From Mesonia mobilis DSM 19841 (GTDB lineage Bacteria > Bacteroidota > Bacteroidia > Flavobacteriales > Flavobacteriaceae): a stretch of DNA of 64,000 nucleotides. The stretch lies in the NCBI RefSeq assembly GCF_000423405.1, contig NZ_AUHX01000011.1, positions 1 to 64,000 on the forward strand, given 5' to 3'. A program made the translations under genes and the position numbers. This document shows, in pieces, positions 35,058 to 44,164 of the stretch. The first letter of the stretch is position 1. The number at the start of each line of letters is the position of its first letter. The notes beneath the pieces were generated by a model. It saw only the letters and a program-made list of their open reading frames with translations, did not search any database and had not been told where the DNA came from.

Positions 35058-35834
35058 ATGAAGACTGAAAAAAATATACAAGCCTTAGATCCTGTGAATT
35101 TAGGAGTTCCTCTATTTTCGGTTTTAATTATTTGGATCGTTTATTGGGCAGAAGTGAAATTTAATTTTTCACTAAATTACTTGGGCGTTTCACCACATAG
35201 TTTTGTGGGACTTCGAGGTGTAATTTTCTCTCCTCTAATTCACGGAAGTATTGAGCATCTTTACAGCAATACCATTCCGTTATTTTTGCTCACATTAGCT
35301 TTATTTTATTTCTACAGGAAATTAGCTTTCAAGGTTTTTTTGATGGGTTGGTTGCTAAGCGGTTTACTAACCTGGTTAATGGGCGAGGAGGGAAGCCATC
35401 ATATTGGTGCTAGCGGACTCATTTATGTGTTTGCTAGCTTCTTATTTTTTAAAGGAATTTGGTCGAAACATTACCGCTTAATGTCGCTTTCTTTTATCGT
35501 AGTATTTTTATACGGAAGTTTAGTTTGGGGAGTTTTACCAGGAGTTCCCGGGATTAGTTGGGAAGGTCATTTAGCCGGTTTTATTGCAGGTTTATTACTA
35601 GCCTTATTTTATCGTAATGTTATTGTTGTTGAAAAGAAAAAATATGAATGGGAAAAAGAATCCTATTTAGAAGAAGAGGATGAGTTTATGAAACATTTCG
35701 ACGAAAACGGAAATTTTATTCCAACTTCAGAACTTTATCCAGATGTTGAAGAAGAAAACTCAACCCAGTCAGATTCTAGTGATAATGAATTAAAAATTAT
35801 CTATAGTTTTAAAGCCAAAGAGAATAAAGAATAA
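35058..35834 (+). CDS. Rhomboid-family intramembrane serine protease
   Basis: This is a 258-residue membrane protease with about six hydrophobic helices in the first 190 residues. The catalytic serine S119 lies in HHIGASGLIYVFASFLFF and the catalytic histidine H171 in WEGHLAGFIAGL. The HGSIEHLYSN loop near residue 70 is also typical. A charged, acidic tail of about 65 residues follows the last helix and has no assigned role. It converges on rlmB with 9 bases between stops. Confidence 0.93.
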   Translation: MKTEKNIQALDPVNLGVPLFSVLIIWIVYWAEVKFNFSLNYLGVSPHSFVGLRGVIFSPLIHGSIEHLYSNTIPLFLLTLALFYFYRKLAFKVFLMGWLLSGLLTWLMGEEGSHHIGASGLIYVFASFLFFKGIWSKHYRLMSLSFIVVFLYGSLVWGVLPGVPGISWEGHLAGFIAGLLLALFYRNVIVVEKKKYEWEKESYLEEEDEFMKHFDENGNFIPTSELYPDVEEENSTQSDSSDNELKIIYSFKAKENKE

Positions 35835-35843
35835 GACTTTACT

Positions 35844-36581
35844 TTAGCTTTGGCGTTGTCTTACCATTTCGTATAAAATAGCACCACAAGCTACTGATAC
35901 ATTTAACGATAAAGTTTCTCCTAACATTGGTAGCTTGGCTTTAACCTTTGCCATTTGTAAGGCGTTTTTAGAAACCCCTCTCCCTTCGCTACCCATAATT
36001 AATGCTGTTGGTTTTTTGAAATCTACTTCGTAAACGCTTTGATCGGTTTTCTCGGTAGCTGCTACGGTTTGGACCTGATAGCTATCCATATAAAATAAAA
36101 CATCTTTAATATGGTCTACTTTGCAAATAGGAATATTAAAAATTGCTCCTGTTGAAGTTTTTACGGTTTGATCGTTTATGGCTGCACCTCCTTGTTTAAG
36201 TGTGATAATTCCATCGACATTTGTACATTCTGCCGTTCGAATAATAGCACCAACATTTCTTACATCACTTAATTCATCTAAAATAATGAAGAAAGGATCT
36301 TCTTTTTTTGAAAATGAATTTTCTAATAAATCTTCAATATTTACGTAACTAATCGGAGAAATCTTAGCAAAAACACCTTGGTGATTATTATTTTTACTTA
36401 GCTTGTTTAGCTTTTCAACAGGCACGTAACTTACTGGAATGTGTTGCTCACTAGCTAAATGTATAATCTCTTTTAGTCCTTCATTTTTTATATTCTTCTG
36501 AACAAAAATTTTATCAATAGTTTGATTAGCATGAAGTGCTTCCAACGTAGGCTTTATACCGTAAATTTCAGATGTTTTCAT
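35844..36581 (-). CDS. rlmB: 23S rRNA 2'-O-methyltransferase RlmB (SpoU/TrmH family)
   Basis: This SPOUT methyltransferase would methylate G2251 of 23S rRNA. The N-terminal substrate-binding domain (IYGIKPTLEALHANQTIDKIFV) leads to the knotted domain, with LDELSDVRNVGAIIRTAECTNVDGI (motif 1), LIMGSEGRGVSKN (motif 2) and LPMLGETLSLNVSVACGAILYE (motif 3). I use the ATG at 36579-36581 (245 residues); the longer reading would extend through a terminator hairpin. An RlmB versus general TrmH assignment is family-level. Confidence 0.92.
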   Translation of the reverse strand: MKTSEIYGIKPTLEALHANQTIDKIFVQKNIKNEGLKEIIHLASEQHIPVSYVPVEKLNKLSKNNNHQGVFAKISPISYVNIEDLLENSFSKKEDPFFIILDELSDVRNVGAIIRTAECTNVDGIITLKQGGAAINDQTVKTSTGAIFNIPICKVDHIKDVLFYMDSYQVQTVAATEKTDQSVYEVDFKKPTALIMGSEGRGVSKNALQMAKVKAKLPMLGETLSLNVSVACGAILYEMVRQRQS

Positions 36582-36595
36582 AAAGCAAATGTATA

Positions 36596-36628
36596 AAAAA
36601 AGGCTAGCAAATTTGCTAGCCTTTTTTT
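36596..36628. terminator. Terminator after the subtilase gene
   Basis: A symmetric hairpin AAAAGGCTAGCAAAT / TTTGCTAGCCTTTT has A- and T-runs on both sides, between the subtilase stop and the rlmB start. Confidence 0.9.
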
Positions 36629-36645
36629 GAAATATAGAATTTATA

Positions 36646-38562
36646 TTATTCTTTGATAATTTTCTTCTGGAACGATTGATTTCCATTTCTAAAATCTAAG
36701 ATATATAATCCTTTGGATAAAGTTGAAATATTAACTGTTTCTGTGTCAATGTTTTTCATTATCATTCTTCCTTGTAAATCATATAAATTAATATCATAAT
36801 CTGAAATATCTGATTTTTCAGAAGTGATATTGATAAAGTTGTTAGCAGGGTTTGGCCAAACATTAAATAATTTGTTCTTATTCAAGTTTTTAGTTGATAA
36901 TTCGATTGAGTTAGTCCCACTTATAATTAGAGAAAAGTCTTGAGCATCACCAACTAAATTATCTTTATGTGTAACTTGAATTGTATAAGTTTGAGCAGTT
37001 GCTGAAGAATTATTTAAATCTACTTTCTCGATATTATCAACAATGTTATCTCCTTTATTTGCAGCAGAATTTACATTGTTAATATCTAATCTCCAAGGGA
37101 AATATTCGTTATTATCTGAATCAATTATTCTTAAATCAAGATCATTAACTAATACAGGTGTAGTTGAATTTAAAGAACCCGACATATCTTGACCAGATGG
37201 GTCATTCCAACTTAAACTTGCTTGAAGTGATTGTGGATCATTGGTTGTTACTTGAATAGTAAATGTAGCATTATTGTTTAAAGTTGATTCTATAATTTTT
37301 CCTTCAATTCCTGCAACATCATCAGCAATTAAAAGTGCGGCGTCTTCAGAATTTAATAGACCCCAGCCAAATCTTGGATCTGGCCCTACTCTAAAATTGT
37401 CATCAGTAGCAGTGTGGCAAACTAAACCTTTAAGTGTAGCAGCTCTCATATAGCTGTCGTTTAATTGTTCGTAGTATTGCTGTAATAATAACAAGCTTCC
37501 AGCAACATTAGGAGAGGCCATCGAGGTACCTGTTGAAGTACCATATTCATCATTTGCACTGTTTGATGTAGAGAAAACACCAGTACCTTCTCCTGCAATG
37601 TCAGGTTTTATTCTTCCGTCATCACTTGGTCCTTGACTACTTGAATTGTTAATTGAGAAAGTAGTTATTTCTCCTGTAATAGGATTTACAGAAGCGTTAG
37701 CATTAGCGACAACTAAGTTGTTTTTTGAATTTTTATTTCCATTCAATTTGTCATATCCTGAGGCAAAACCCCCTTCGTAACTTTGTTGTCCGTCATTACC
37801 AGCAGAAAAAACAGCCAAGTAATATGGCATTGAATTAGAAATGTCGTCCCAATCTTTTGCATCAGTATTATAGCAGCCCATGTACCAAACCGGTACATTT
37901 AATTCATTATTATCATTATAAATTGGAACCCCATAACTATGATTAGAGATAAGTAATGAGTTTGCGGCTGCAGCAGTAACTTCTGCTTCATCATTATCCC
38001 AAGTATAAGAAAGTATATTTGATTGAGGAGCCATACCTTTTGCATTAGGGTTTACACCTTGAGCTCCAATTGTACCGGCAACATGTGTTCCGTGAAATTC
38101 TGTAGGAGGGTTACTTGAAAACGCATCTGGATAACTTACTCTAGATTCTGAGTTTCCTGCATTTGTAAACTCAACATGAGAACCTAATACATATCCGCCA
38201 TCCCAAACGCCGATATTCATATTTTGCCCTTCTAAATTTAAACCTAAAGATCCTCCAGAATGAAGAGTATTTGTTTTAGTAGCTCTAGCACTATTTGCAT
38301 TATCTGTAGATCTATAAACCGGTTTGTTGTTTATAATATCTACAACTTGAAATTTTTTGTTATTTTTTGAAAAAATAGTCTTTTGAACATTTGGATGTTG
38401 AGAAAGGTAGTTTTCTATTTTTTCTTTTTGAACTATGTGTTGCTCCTGAAATTTTTCTTCAAGCTTTTTAACTTCATTTAGGTCATAAGTATCAGAAACT
38501 TCTTGAGCAGAGGTTAATCCTGCATAAAATAGGATAGTTAAAATTAATAATATCTTTTTCAT
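36646..38562 (-). CDS. Secreted subtilisin-like (S8) protease with type IX secretion sorting tail
   Basis: This 638-residue subtilase starts at the ATG at 38560-38562 with a signal peptide (about 1-20, ending SAQ) and a propeptide-like region. The catalytic triad is D121 (GVWDGG), H157 (HGTHVAG) and S347 (GTSMASP). A Proprotein-convertase P-like segment appears around 430-540 (NNATFTIQVTTNDPQSLQASLSWNDPSG). The last 75 residues, NVWPNPANNFINI to QSFQKKIIKE, are a type A sorting domain, directing export across the outer membrane. It lies downstream of a SusCD pair, suggesting protein degradation outside the cell, with uptake by SusCD. Long reading frames opposite it are shadows. Confidence 0.95.
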   Translation of the reverse strand: MKKILLILTILFYAGLTSAQEVSDTYDLNEVKKLEEKFQEQHIVQKEKIENYLSQHPNVQKTIFSKNNKKFQVVDIINNKPVYRSTDNANSARATKTNTLHSGGSLGLNLEGQNMNIGVWDGGYVLGSHVEFTNAGNSESRVSYPDAFSSNPPTEFHGTHVAGTIGAQGVNPNAKGMAPQSNILSYTWDNDEAEVTAAAANSLLISNHSYGVPIYNDNNELNVPVWYMGCYNTDAKDWDDISNSMPYYLAVFSAGNDGQQSYEGGFASGYDKLNGNKNSKNNLVVANANASVNPITGEITTFSINNSSSQGPSDDGRIKPDIAGEGTGVFSTSNSANDEYGTSTGTSMASPNVAGSLLLLQQYYEQLNDSYMRAATLKGLVCHTATDDNFRVGPDPRFGWGLLNSEDAALLIADDVAGIEGKIIESTLNNNATFTIQVTTNDPQSLQASLSWNDPSGQDMSGSLNSTTPVLVNDLDLRIIDSDNNEYFPWRLDINNVNSAANKGDNIVDNIEKVDLNNSSATAQTYTIQVTHKDNLVGDAQDFSLIISGTNSIELSTKNLNKNKLFNVWPNPANNFINITSEKSDISDYDINLYDLQGRMIMKNIDTETVNISTLSKGLYILDFRNGNQSFQKKIIKE

Positions 38563-38574
38563 ATTTATTAAGGA

Positions 38575-38601
38575 AAAAAAAGCCACCGAAAGGTGGCTTT
38601 T
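38575..38601. terminator. Terminator between the lipoprotein and subtilase genes
   Basis: AAAAGCCACC-GAAA-GGTGGCTTTT is a GNRA-looped hairpin with A/T-rich ends. It separates the susC-susD-lipoprotein unit from the subtilase gene. Partial readthrough could still couple them. Confidence 0.88.
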
Positions 38602-38619
38602 AGTAATTAATATTAAATG

Positions 38620-39393
38620 TTATTCAACAGTAAATTCTAAAGTTGTGTTTTGACCAAATTCTGCATTACCATTAACAACAGTTCCATCTGCTAAAGTAAC
38701 AGCGAAAGCACCGTCACCATAATCACAGCAAAATCCGTCACCATATTCATCATAAACAGCAAGAATATAATCACCGCTTTCTAGACAAAGTACTTGCTCA
38801 AAACTAGTCATATCTTCATAAACACCAGCTTCTACACTATTAACTAGTACAGGAGACCCATTTTCATATCTGTATAACTCCCACGAAGTTTCTTCTGCGT
38901 AATCATCAAATGTAAAGCCTAAACTAACTTCATTGAATAGACATAAAGGAGAATACTCAATAACAGTAGTCATTTTTGTATTGTTGATAGTCTGTGGTAT
39001 CGCTAACGTGTCAACAATCGAAAATACGATCTGTTTAGTTTCACCAACATTTAATTGACTAAAATCAAAGTCTACAGTTGTTGAACCTGTAAGTTCTCCA
39101 GCAGGAATAACAATAGTTCCATTTGTGCTAAAGTCCGCTGCATCAGCTGTATGTTCAGCAGAGTCATAGTTATTATTAATTTCGAAATTTAAAGTTAAGT
39201 CACTATCCAATGGTGTTGTAGTGGCTGCTTCAAGTTCGTAAGTAGCGTTATCTTCTTCTAAAAGAAGTACAGGATTAGCATACTTAAATCCTACAGCTGT
39301 TGCCGGAGGGTCTACAGCAGGGTCATAGTCTTCACAATTTACCATTAGTACCGATAATGCAGTAATGGCTAATATATATTTAATTTTTTTCAT
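38620..39393 (-). CDS. Surface lipoprotein of the SusCD locus
   Basis: This is a 257-residue predicted lipoprotein: the signal peptide ends LMVNCEDYDP, with the modified cysteine at residue 20. The acidic residues after the cysteine resemble the surface-export signal of Bacteroidota lipoproteins. The middle (about 35-145) is a strand-rich domain with Calx-beta-like character (TVDFDFSQLNVGETKQIVFSIVD). The C-terminal domain contains YILAVYDEYGDGFCCDYGDGAFAVTLADG, a cysteine-containing pattern found in secreted Bacteroidota proteases and surface proteins. It is 23 bases after susD. It may help capture the substrate. Confidence 0.8.
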   Translation of the reverse strand: MKKIKYILAITALSVLMVNCEDYDPAVDPPATAVGFKYANPVLLLEEDNATYELEAATTTPLDSDLTLNFEINNNYDSAEHTADAADFSTNGTIVIPAGELTGSTTVDFDFSQLNVGETKQIVFSIVDTLAIPQTINNTKMTTVIEYSPLCLFNEVSLGFTFDDYAEETSWELYRYENGSPVLVNSVEAGVYEDMTSFEQVLCLESGDYILAVYDEYGDGFCCDYGDGAFAVTLADGTVVNGNAEFGQNTTLEFTVE

Positions 39394-39416
39394 TTTATAT
39401 TAATGTTTGGTAGGGA

Positions 39417-40874
39417 TTAAAATGGATTTTGAAATTCAATTTCAGTATTAGCGTTTAATTCAGCTTGAGGAATTTGAAATTTAAATTTATCAGAATTTGC
39501 TGCGTAATCTAACTGCCCAAAAGTTGCGTGATTAGTTCCAGGATATGTTCTGTTTAAAGCAACGTCCCATCTTTTCATATCGTACCAAGCAAATCCTTCA
39601 CCCCATAGTTCAATTCTTCTATGTAATTTAATCTCATCAAGTAAAGCCTGACCTGAGTTAGCAGATAAGTCATATTCGCTATCTCTAGTAGATATTAAGT
39701 CGAACAATACTTGTCTAGCTCCAGATTCGTCTCCTGACTGAGCTCTTGCTTCAGCTTCAATTAGATACATTTCTGCTGCTCTCATAAATACATAGTCACC
39801 CACAAAGCTTGTTCCTGATTCATCAAAGAACTTAACGTTTGCATACTGTGGTAAGCCAAAAGAGTTTCCTGAATCTAAAAACCAATCTTTTCTTGCATCA
39901 GAATCTGAAATTTCTTCAAATAACCTACTGTCAATAGTTTTGTAAACCTGAAGTAGTCCTGCATAACCTTCATTTAAATTACTCATATGAGAGAAAAATG
40001 AAGCGTAAATTGTAGAGGTTGAAGTGTTAATATCTGCTCCCCACATCCATTCTGGGTTGTCGATTCTACTAAACCCGTCTGTTAATCCAGCGTTATCCAT
40101 TGGAGCATAACCTCCTCTAGCAATTTGTGCGTAAGTAGCGGCTTGTCCATATTGCTCATCCCATAAGTAATACCTAGCTAGGATACCTGCAGCAACATTT
40201 TGGTCAACTTCCATTTTAGAAGATCTTTGGTAGCCGGCAACTAGATCGTAAGCTTCTGTTAGATCTTGCTCAATTAATGCTTTAACGTCAGCTACAGGAA
40301 CTCTATTTAAATTTTGTTCATCTTCTGTATAAATAGGTATTCCTAGATCATCATAAGCATAAATTTGTAATAAGTAAAAATAAGCAAATCCTCTCATTGC
40401 AAGCAATCTACCTCTGATTTGCAATACTTCTGGACTAGTACTTGTCGCAGGAGTTAAAGGTAGTGCATCATTCACGTTACTAATTACTCTATAATAAAAT
40501 TTCCAAACCATATCTGTTCTTGATGAGGTTTGTACTCTCGCTGTGTAGTTGTAGTAGTTCACAAACCAATGAGACTGAGTCATTACAACATCATTACTCA
40601 TTAAGTCTGTACCTAAATTCACTGCCATATGACCAAAGTCATCATGTAAACCACCATTATCACCGGTATCAAATTGAACTAAATAATTATAATTACCAGT
40701 TTCTAAACCTGATGATAATATTAAAGATGCTTCAGGGCTTGATTCTGCTAATTGAGAAAGTTGTTCTGAAGAAACTGTGCTCTTTGGGGAGTTATCTAAA
40801 TACTCCTCAGAACACGATACAGTCATAAAAGCTATCACTGTAAGTGTTAAATAAAGTACATTAAATCTTTTCAT
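39417..40874 (-). CDS. susD: SusD/RagB-family outer-membrane nutrient-binding lipoprotein
   Basis: This 485-residue lipoprotein has the lipid cysteine near residue 21 in MTVSCSEEYLDNSPKS. The SusD fold is seen in the helical TPR-like segments (QIRGRLLAMRGFAYFYLLQIYA; AAGILARYYLWDEQYGQAATYAQIARGGY) and the ending RIELWGEGFAWYDMKRWD and IPQAELNANTEIEFQNPF, which are typical closing motifs. SusD closes as a lid over the SusC transporter. It follows susC by 12 bases. The substrate class cannot be read from it, but the locus context points to peptides. Confidence 0.95.
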   Translation of the reverse strand: MKRFNVLYLTLTVIAFMTVSCSEEYLDNSPKSTVSSEQLSQLAESSPEASLILSSGLETGNYNYLVQFDTGDNGGLHDDFGHMAVNLGTDLMSNDVVMTQSHWFVNYYNYTARVQTSSRTDMVWKFYYRVISNVNDALPLTPATSTSPEVLQIRGRLLAMRGFAYFYLLQIYAYDDLGIPIYTEDEQNLNRVPVADVKALIEQDLTEAYDLVAGYQRSSKMEVDQNVAAGILARYYLWDEQYGQAATYAQIARGGYAPMDNAGLTDGFSRIDNPEWMWGADINTSTSTIYASFFSHMSNLNEGYAGLLQVYKTIDSRLFEEISDSDARKDWFLDSGNSFGLPQYANVKFFDESGTSFVGDYVFMRAAEMYLIEAEARAQSGDESGARQVLFDLISTRDSEYDLSANSGQALLDEIKLHRRIELWGEGFAWYDMKRWDVALNRTYPGTNHATFGQLDYAANSDKFKFQIPQAELNANTEIEFQNPF

Positions 40875-40886
40875 AATTTATTTTTT

Positions 40887-43800
40887 TTAAAATTTCACGT
40901 TTACACCAAATGAAACATTTCTAAGAATAGAATAGTTATTTGATGAGTTACCAGTCACTCCACTATTTCTAGGGTCAAATCCTTGTCTTTTACTCCATAA
41001 CCCAACATTATCAGCTAAGCCATAAACTCTAAGACTTGATAAGTTAAGTTGGTCAGTAATTTTATCGTTAAATGTATATCCTAAAGATACATTTTGAATA
41101 CTTAAGTAGTCAGATTCTATTAAACCTAATGTACTTGTACCATAGTAAAGATTAGGATCTTCAGCATCTACTCTTGGTAAAGTTGCAGTAGTATTTTCTG
41201 GTGTCCAAGTGTTAGTTATGTCTGAGTGGTAGTTTTCACCTCTTGAAGGTGATATTGCACCCATCCAAACGCTATCATATGAGTAACCACCATATTGATA
41301 TGCAAATTGTATGCCAGCATCAAAACCTTTATATCTAGCATTGAATCCAAAACCTCCATAAACATCTGGTAAAGCTGTTTTATCCATTTTATAAAGCGTA
41401 GCTTCTGCAAAATTTTCAGTTACAATTTTATTACCATTATCATCATCCATATAGAATAGAGAAGCACCTGTATTTGGGTTAACACCAGCAAACTCTCTTA
41501 AGTAGTAGTCGTAAGCTCCTCCGCCTTCTTCGTATGCATAAAGACCAGTTACAATTCTGTTATTTGGGTTATCGTTAGCAGGTAGTCTTGTAATCTCATT
41601 TTTGTAATGAGTTGCATTTAAGTTAGCAGATAAAGAGAAATCTTTAGTTCTAATGATTTCTGCATTAATACTTACTTCAAAACCTTTGTTTTCCATATCT
41701 CCAATATTTTCTGGAAGATCAGAAAAACCTGAAGACGTTGGTAGAGGCTTGAAGAATAACATATCTTCTACTACTCTTTGGAAATATTCTGCTTCAATAT
41801 CTAAACGATTGTTAAATAAACTAGCGTTAAGACCGAAGTTGGCGTTTTTGTTAGTTTCCCAAGTAATATCTGGGTTTCCGATATAGGTTTTATTGTAAGA
41901 TAGTGGTAAGCTATTATCAATGGTTGAAGTTACAGTAAATTGCGTTAAGTATGGTAATTCAATACCTAAGTTGTCATTACCTTGCTCACCGTAACTAGCT
42001 TTTAACTTTAGTTCGTTAAGCCAAGAAATATCTTCCATAAATGATTCTTGAGAAATTCTCCAAGCACCACCTAAACCGTAAAAAGTACCCCATCTGTTAT
42101 CTGGGTGGAATCTTGACGATCCATCTCTACGAATACTTGCGTTTACAAAATACTTATCATCAAAATCATAAGTTAATCTACTAAAGAAACCTTCTAAGTC
42201 ATAATTTACTTGATATCCAGAGTTTCCTTGGATAAGACCGGCATGGTCGATAATTCCAGACTCTGGTAAAAATAAATCAGATCTTGAAGCAGAAACATAA
42301 TTATTTCTTCTGTTTAAGGTTTCATGACCTAATAATAAGTTGAAATCGTGATCGCCAAATGATTTGTCGTAGGTTAAAAGTTGTTGTTGTGTTAAAGAGA
42401 ATCTTCTACTATTCACATAATCAACTCGTCCGTTTACGTCTGGATTAGCAGCATCACCGTAAAGAGGTGTATCCATACTTCTGGTAGACCGATTAAATAA
42501 TTCTCCAGTCGCAGTATATTTAAAGTTTAATCCCTCAAGTAATTCAACAGCAGCAAAACCACTTACAAATAAGTTATCTGTAGTATATTCTTTAATATCG
42601 TTTACTGCAGTTGCGTAAGGGTGCTGTAATGATCCAAAAGGTCTTATTGGCACACCTAGTTGTCCTCCGTTTCCGGTACCATCGTCAAATAAATGATTTC
42701 CGTTTGGTCCAAATACTGGGTTGCCGTCATTGTCATAAAGTCTTACACCGTAAATAGGAGCAATACTTCTAGTCCATAAAAATGGGTTGCTATATGAACT
42801 ATCACCTGTGTACCCATCTAAATAATCTTGTTTGAAATGAGTATAACTCATGTTCATTCCAGATGTGATTTTTTCTGTAACTTCTGTGTCTAATTTTAAT
42901 CTAGTCGATATTTTTTCTAAACCAGAGTTAACAACATATCCTTCATTTTTTTCATAACCTACAGAAAAATAATGATTTGTTTTTTCTGTTGCTCCAGATA
43001 CACTAAAGTTTGTCTGAGTAAAAAAACCATCATTAAATAAATAATCTTCCCAATCTTCCGGTTGATAAAGTAAAGCTGCATTAGGGTTTAAGCTTCCTGT
43101 TGTAGGATCGATTAACTGATCATTCGCTACATTGTAGATGTTGTACCTAAGGCCTAAATCTCCATCGATTAATGCATTAGCTGCACTTATTCCTGCAGCA
43201 CTAGCAGACTGACCATTGTTAAATTGAAAATTGTTTTTCAACCTTTGGTAGTAAGCTTCGTAAAAGCCTCTTGGGCTATCGATTAAATCATAATCTTCAA
43301 CAGCTCTTGATGCAAAACCAGCTTTAGAATCGAAAGTGATGGTAGATTTACCTTGTTTTCCTTTTTTTGTTGTAATAATTACAACTCCATTTGCACCTCT
43401 GTTACCATAAAGTGCTGCGGCAGCTGCATCTTTTAAGAATGTCATCGATGCAATGTCTTGAGAGTTAATAGAAGCTACATCTCCATTAAAAGGAACACCG
43501 TCAACTACGTATAGAGGAGCAGAGGATGCGTTTAAAGATCCGATACCTCTAATTCTAATTGTCGGGCCGTCACCAGGAAGTCCACTACCGTTGAAAACTT
43601 GAACACCGGCTACTTTACCTACAGTTCCCTGTAATACGTTACCTGTTGTTATTTTTTCAACTTCTTCGGCTTTAATTTCTCCAACCGATCCAGTAATTGC
43701 TTCTTTCTTTTGAACACCATAAGCAACTACTACAATTTCATCCAATTCGTTTCCTGATGCTAATTGGATGTTGAAATCTTGAGTTTCACCTACTACAAAA

Positions 43801-44045
43801 GATTGAGGTGTAAATCCTACGTAACTAAATACTATAGTTTCGCCTTCAGAAGCTTCAATGGTGTAATTACCATCAAAATCTGTTTGCGTTCCTGTAGAGG
43901 TTCCCTCAATTAAAACATTAACCCCCGGTAAGGGTAGGCCCGCATCATCGGTAACCGTACCGGAAATTGTTTGTTCTTGTGCAAAAGTTAATTGCACAAC
44001 AAACGCTAGAATTAGCGTTAAAATTCCACTAAACTTTGTTCTCAT
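40887..44045 (-). CDS. susC: SusC/RagA-family TonB-linked outer-membrane transporter
   Basis: This 1052-residue TonB-dependent importer has a signal peptide (about 1-23, ending TFAQ). A CarboxypepD_reg-like domain follows at about 25-95 (ISGTVTDDAGLPLPGVNVLIEGT). The plug begins at LDEIVVVAYGVQKKEAITGS and includes ALYGNRGANGVVIITTKKGKQG. The rest is a 22-strand barrel with the usual Tyr/Phe-rich strands, ending SLGYTF and ILRNVSFGVNVKF. It pairs with SusD in the downstream gene and imports large substrates. The final phenylalanine is typical for barrel assembly. Confidence 0.96.
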   Translation of the reverse strand: MRTKFSGILTLILAFVVQLTFAQEQTISGTVTDDAGLPLPGVNVLIEGTSTGTQTDFDGNYTIEASEGETIVFSYVGFTPQSFVVGETQDFNIQLASGNELDEIVVVAYGVQKKEAITGSVGEIKAEEVEKITTGNVLQGTVGKVAGVQVFNGSGLPGDGPTIRIRGIGSLNASSAPLYVVDGVPFNGDVASINSQDIASMTFLKDAAAAALYGNRGANGVVIITTKKGKQGKSTITFDSKAGFASRAVEDYDLIDSPRGFYEAYYQRLKNNFQFNNGQSASAAGISAANALIDGDLGLRYNIYNVANDQLIDPTTGSLNPNAALLYQPEDWEDYLFNDGFFTQTNFSVSGATEKTNHYFSVGYEKNEGYVVNSGLEKISTRLKLDTEVTEKITSGMNMSYTHFKQDYLDGYTGDSSYSNPFLWTRSIAPIYGVRLYDNDGNPVFGPNGNHLFDDGTGNGGQLGVPIRPFGSLQHPYATAVNDIKEYTTDNLFVSGFAAVELLEGLNFKYTATGELFNRSTRSMDTPLYGDAANPDVNGRVDYVNSRRFSLTQQQLLTYDKSFGDHDFNLLLGHETLNRRNNYVSASRSDLFLPESGIIDHAGLIQGNSGYQVNYDLEGFFSRLTYDFDDKYFVNASIRRDGSSRFHPDNRWGTFYGLGGAWRISQESFMEDISWLNELKLKASYGEQGNDNLGIELPYLTQFTVTSTIDNSLPLSYNKTYIGNPDITWETNKNANFGLNASLFNNRLDIEAEYFQRVVEDMLFFKPLPTSSGFSDLPENIGDMENKGFEVSINAEIIRTKDFSLSANLNATHYKNEITRLPANDNPNNRIVTGLYAYEEGGGAYDYYLREFAGVNPNTGASLFYMDDDNGNKIVTENFAEATLYKMDKTALPDVYGGFGFNARYKGFDAGIQFAYQYGGYSYDSVWMGAISPSRGENYHSDITNTWTPENTTATLPRVDAEDPNLYYGTSTLGLIESDYLSIQNVSLGYTFNDKITDQLNLSSLRVYGLADNVGLWSKRQGFDPRNSGVTGNSSNNYSILRNVSFGVNVKF

Positions 44046-44164
44046 TTTATAATTTATTTGAATTAGCCAGTGCCAAAAATCCTAATTAAAAGTTAATTAC
44101 ACAACTATTTTTCATTAAAATTTACCTTTTATTAAAGTTAAGATTAAGAAAATGGTCATTTTTT

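Noticed and set aside
40520-40828. A 102-residue open frame opposite susD
   Set aside because: It is a composition shadow of the susD gene on the other strand, with no signal, motif or start context.
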